DNA of 64,000 nucleotides from Sterolibacterium sp. (GTDB lineage Bacteria; Pseudomonadota; Gammaproteobacteria; Burkholderiales; Rhodocyclaceae), in NCBI GenBank assembly GCA_018061005.1, contig JAGOVA010000004.1, positions 30,578-94,577 of the forward strand. Direction: 5' to 3'. Each line of letters opens with the position of its first letter. Position 1 is the stretch's first letter. The notes under the pieces are model-generated. The model was not told where the DNA came from, did not search any database, and worked only from the letters and a program-made list of their open reading frames with translations. The position numbers and the translations under genes are program-made. This document shows, piece after piece, positions 63,676 to 64,000 of this stretch.

Positions 63676-64000
63676 ACCCCAGATGCGGCAGATTCCCCTC
63701 CTTCGGCACTTACCACGGCTACCCCATAAGCCCAACCGAAAACCGTGGTCTGCCCCGGTTTGTCCCCGCAGCTATCCTCCAAAAGAAGGGGAATGACCCG
63801 GTCTATCCCCGGTTTATTCGGTTCTGGGCGTTATACCCGATCTCTTGGAAGACGAAATTTCTGGTGAAGCCATGGTTGAACGAAGCCGCTACGCGGAGGA
63901 ATCGCCTCGCCGAACCGCATGATCTATTCTGCATCTTCACGCCTTCAAACCCGAAGGATGTGATTTTGCAATATTTCATGAGGATAAACCAGCATGACGA
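63676..64000. other. Region without supported gene; possible CDS start at the edge
   Basis: I see no convincing gene in these 325 bp. A candidate ATG at 63994, preceded by GAGGATAAACC, may open a gene that runs off the window, but only seven bases of it are present. Codon use and the short open frames here are not persuasive. Confidence 0.35.

Noticed and set aside
63676-64000. Integron-like attC site or gene in the last 325 bp
   Set aside because: GCGTTATACCC resembles a core site only loosely and does not match the GTTRRRY rule, and no integrase is present. No open frame looks coding.

Overview
The window is a GC-rich chromosomal segment, most probably from a betaproteobacterium related to the Nitrosomonadales (Gallionella/Sulfuricella/Thiobacillus type). 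The clues are the order folP-glmM-...-tpiA-secG-tRNA-Leu-nuoA to nuoN, a PEP-CTERM protein, the order bepA-moaC-tusA, a flhB-flhA-flhF-flhG-fliA-motC-motD block with CheV proteins, and MSHA-type minor pilin cassettes. The family-level guess is an inference and could be wrong.

Layout. 1-1936: end of folP and all of glmM. 2122-7063: an apparent insertion into the usual glmM-tpiA neighbourhood, holding a PEP-CTERM protein, a SulP/STAS/cyclic-nucleotide-domain transporter, and an exeA-gspB pair. 7115-23164: tpiA, secG, tRNA-Leu(GAG) and a complete 14-gene nuo operon (respiratory complex I). 23192-25415: a NUDIX ADP-sugar hydrolase, a metallo-beta-lactamase-fold protein and inorganic pyrophosphatase. 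25427-29494 (minus strand): an iron-uptake cluster (P19/FtrA, OprB-like porin, FtrB-like cupredoxin, polyferredoxin) behind a promoter overlapped by a Fur-box-like palindrome. 29567-35506: a tightly overlapping run of lipoprotein, purN, DUF3108, rsmB-like, phospholipase-D-like nuclease and mscS genes.

35650-50642: chemotaxis and flagellar genes (two cheV, cheY, cheZ, cheA; flhB, flhA, flhF, flhG, fliA, motC, motD; flgM, flgN). They cover signal processing, the export gate, control of flagellar placement and number, sigma-28 and its anti-sigma factor, and stator proteins. 50643-62021: a repeat-rich accessory region. It has two homologous MSHA minor-pilin cassettes: mshQCDOP on the minus strand and mshCDOP on the plus strand. 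They flank bepA, moaC and tusA. REPIN-like palindromes, dRS3-like palindromes and imperfect heptamer tandem repeats are scattered in the gaps. 62022-64000: remains of a hipBA-type module (intact regulator, decayed hipA) with a near-perfect operator palindrome, then a GSU2403-family nucleotidyltransferase-fold gene in more AT-rich DNA, then about 320 bp with no gene that I can support.

The most unusual items are the paired minor-pilin cassettes with one end joined directly to a broken hipA, an FlhG whose P-loop lacks both lysines, a CheZ with two extra copies of an acidic DLQxLFDS motif, an Ftr-type iron system with a porin but no FTR1 permease, and the REPIN and heptamer repeat families. I found no CRISPR array, transposase, prophage or obvious new defence system.
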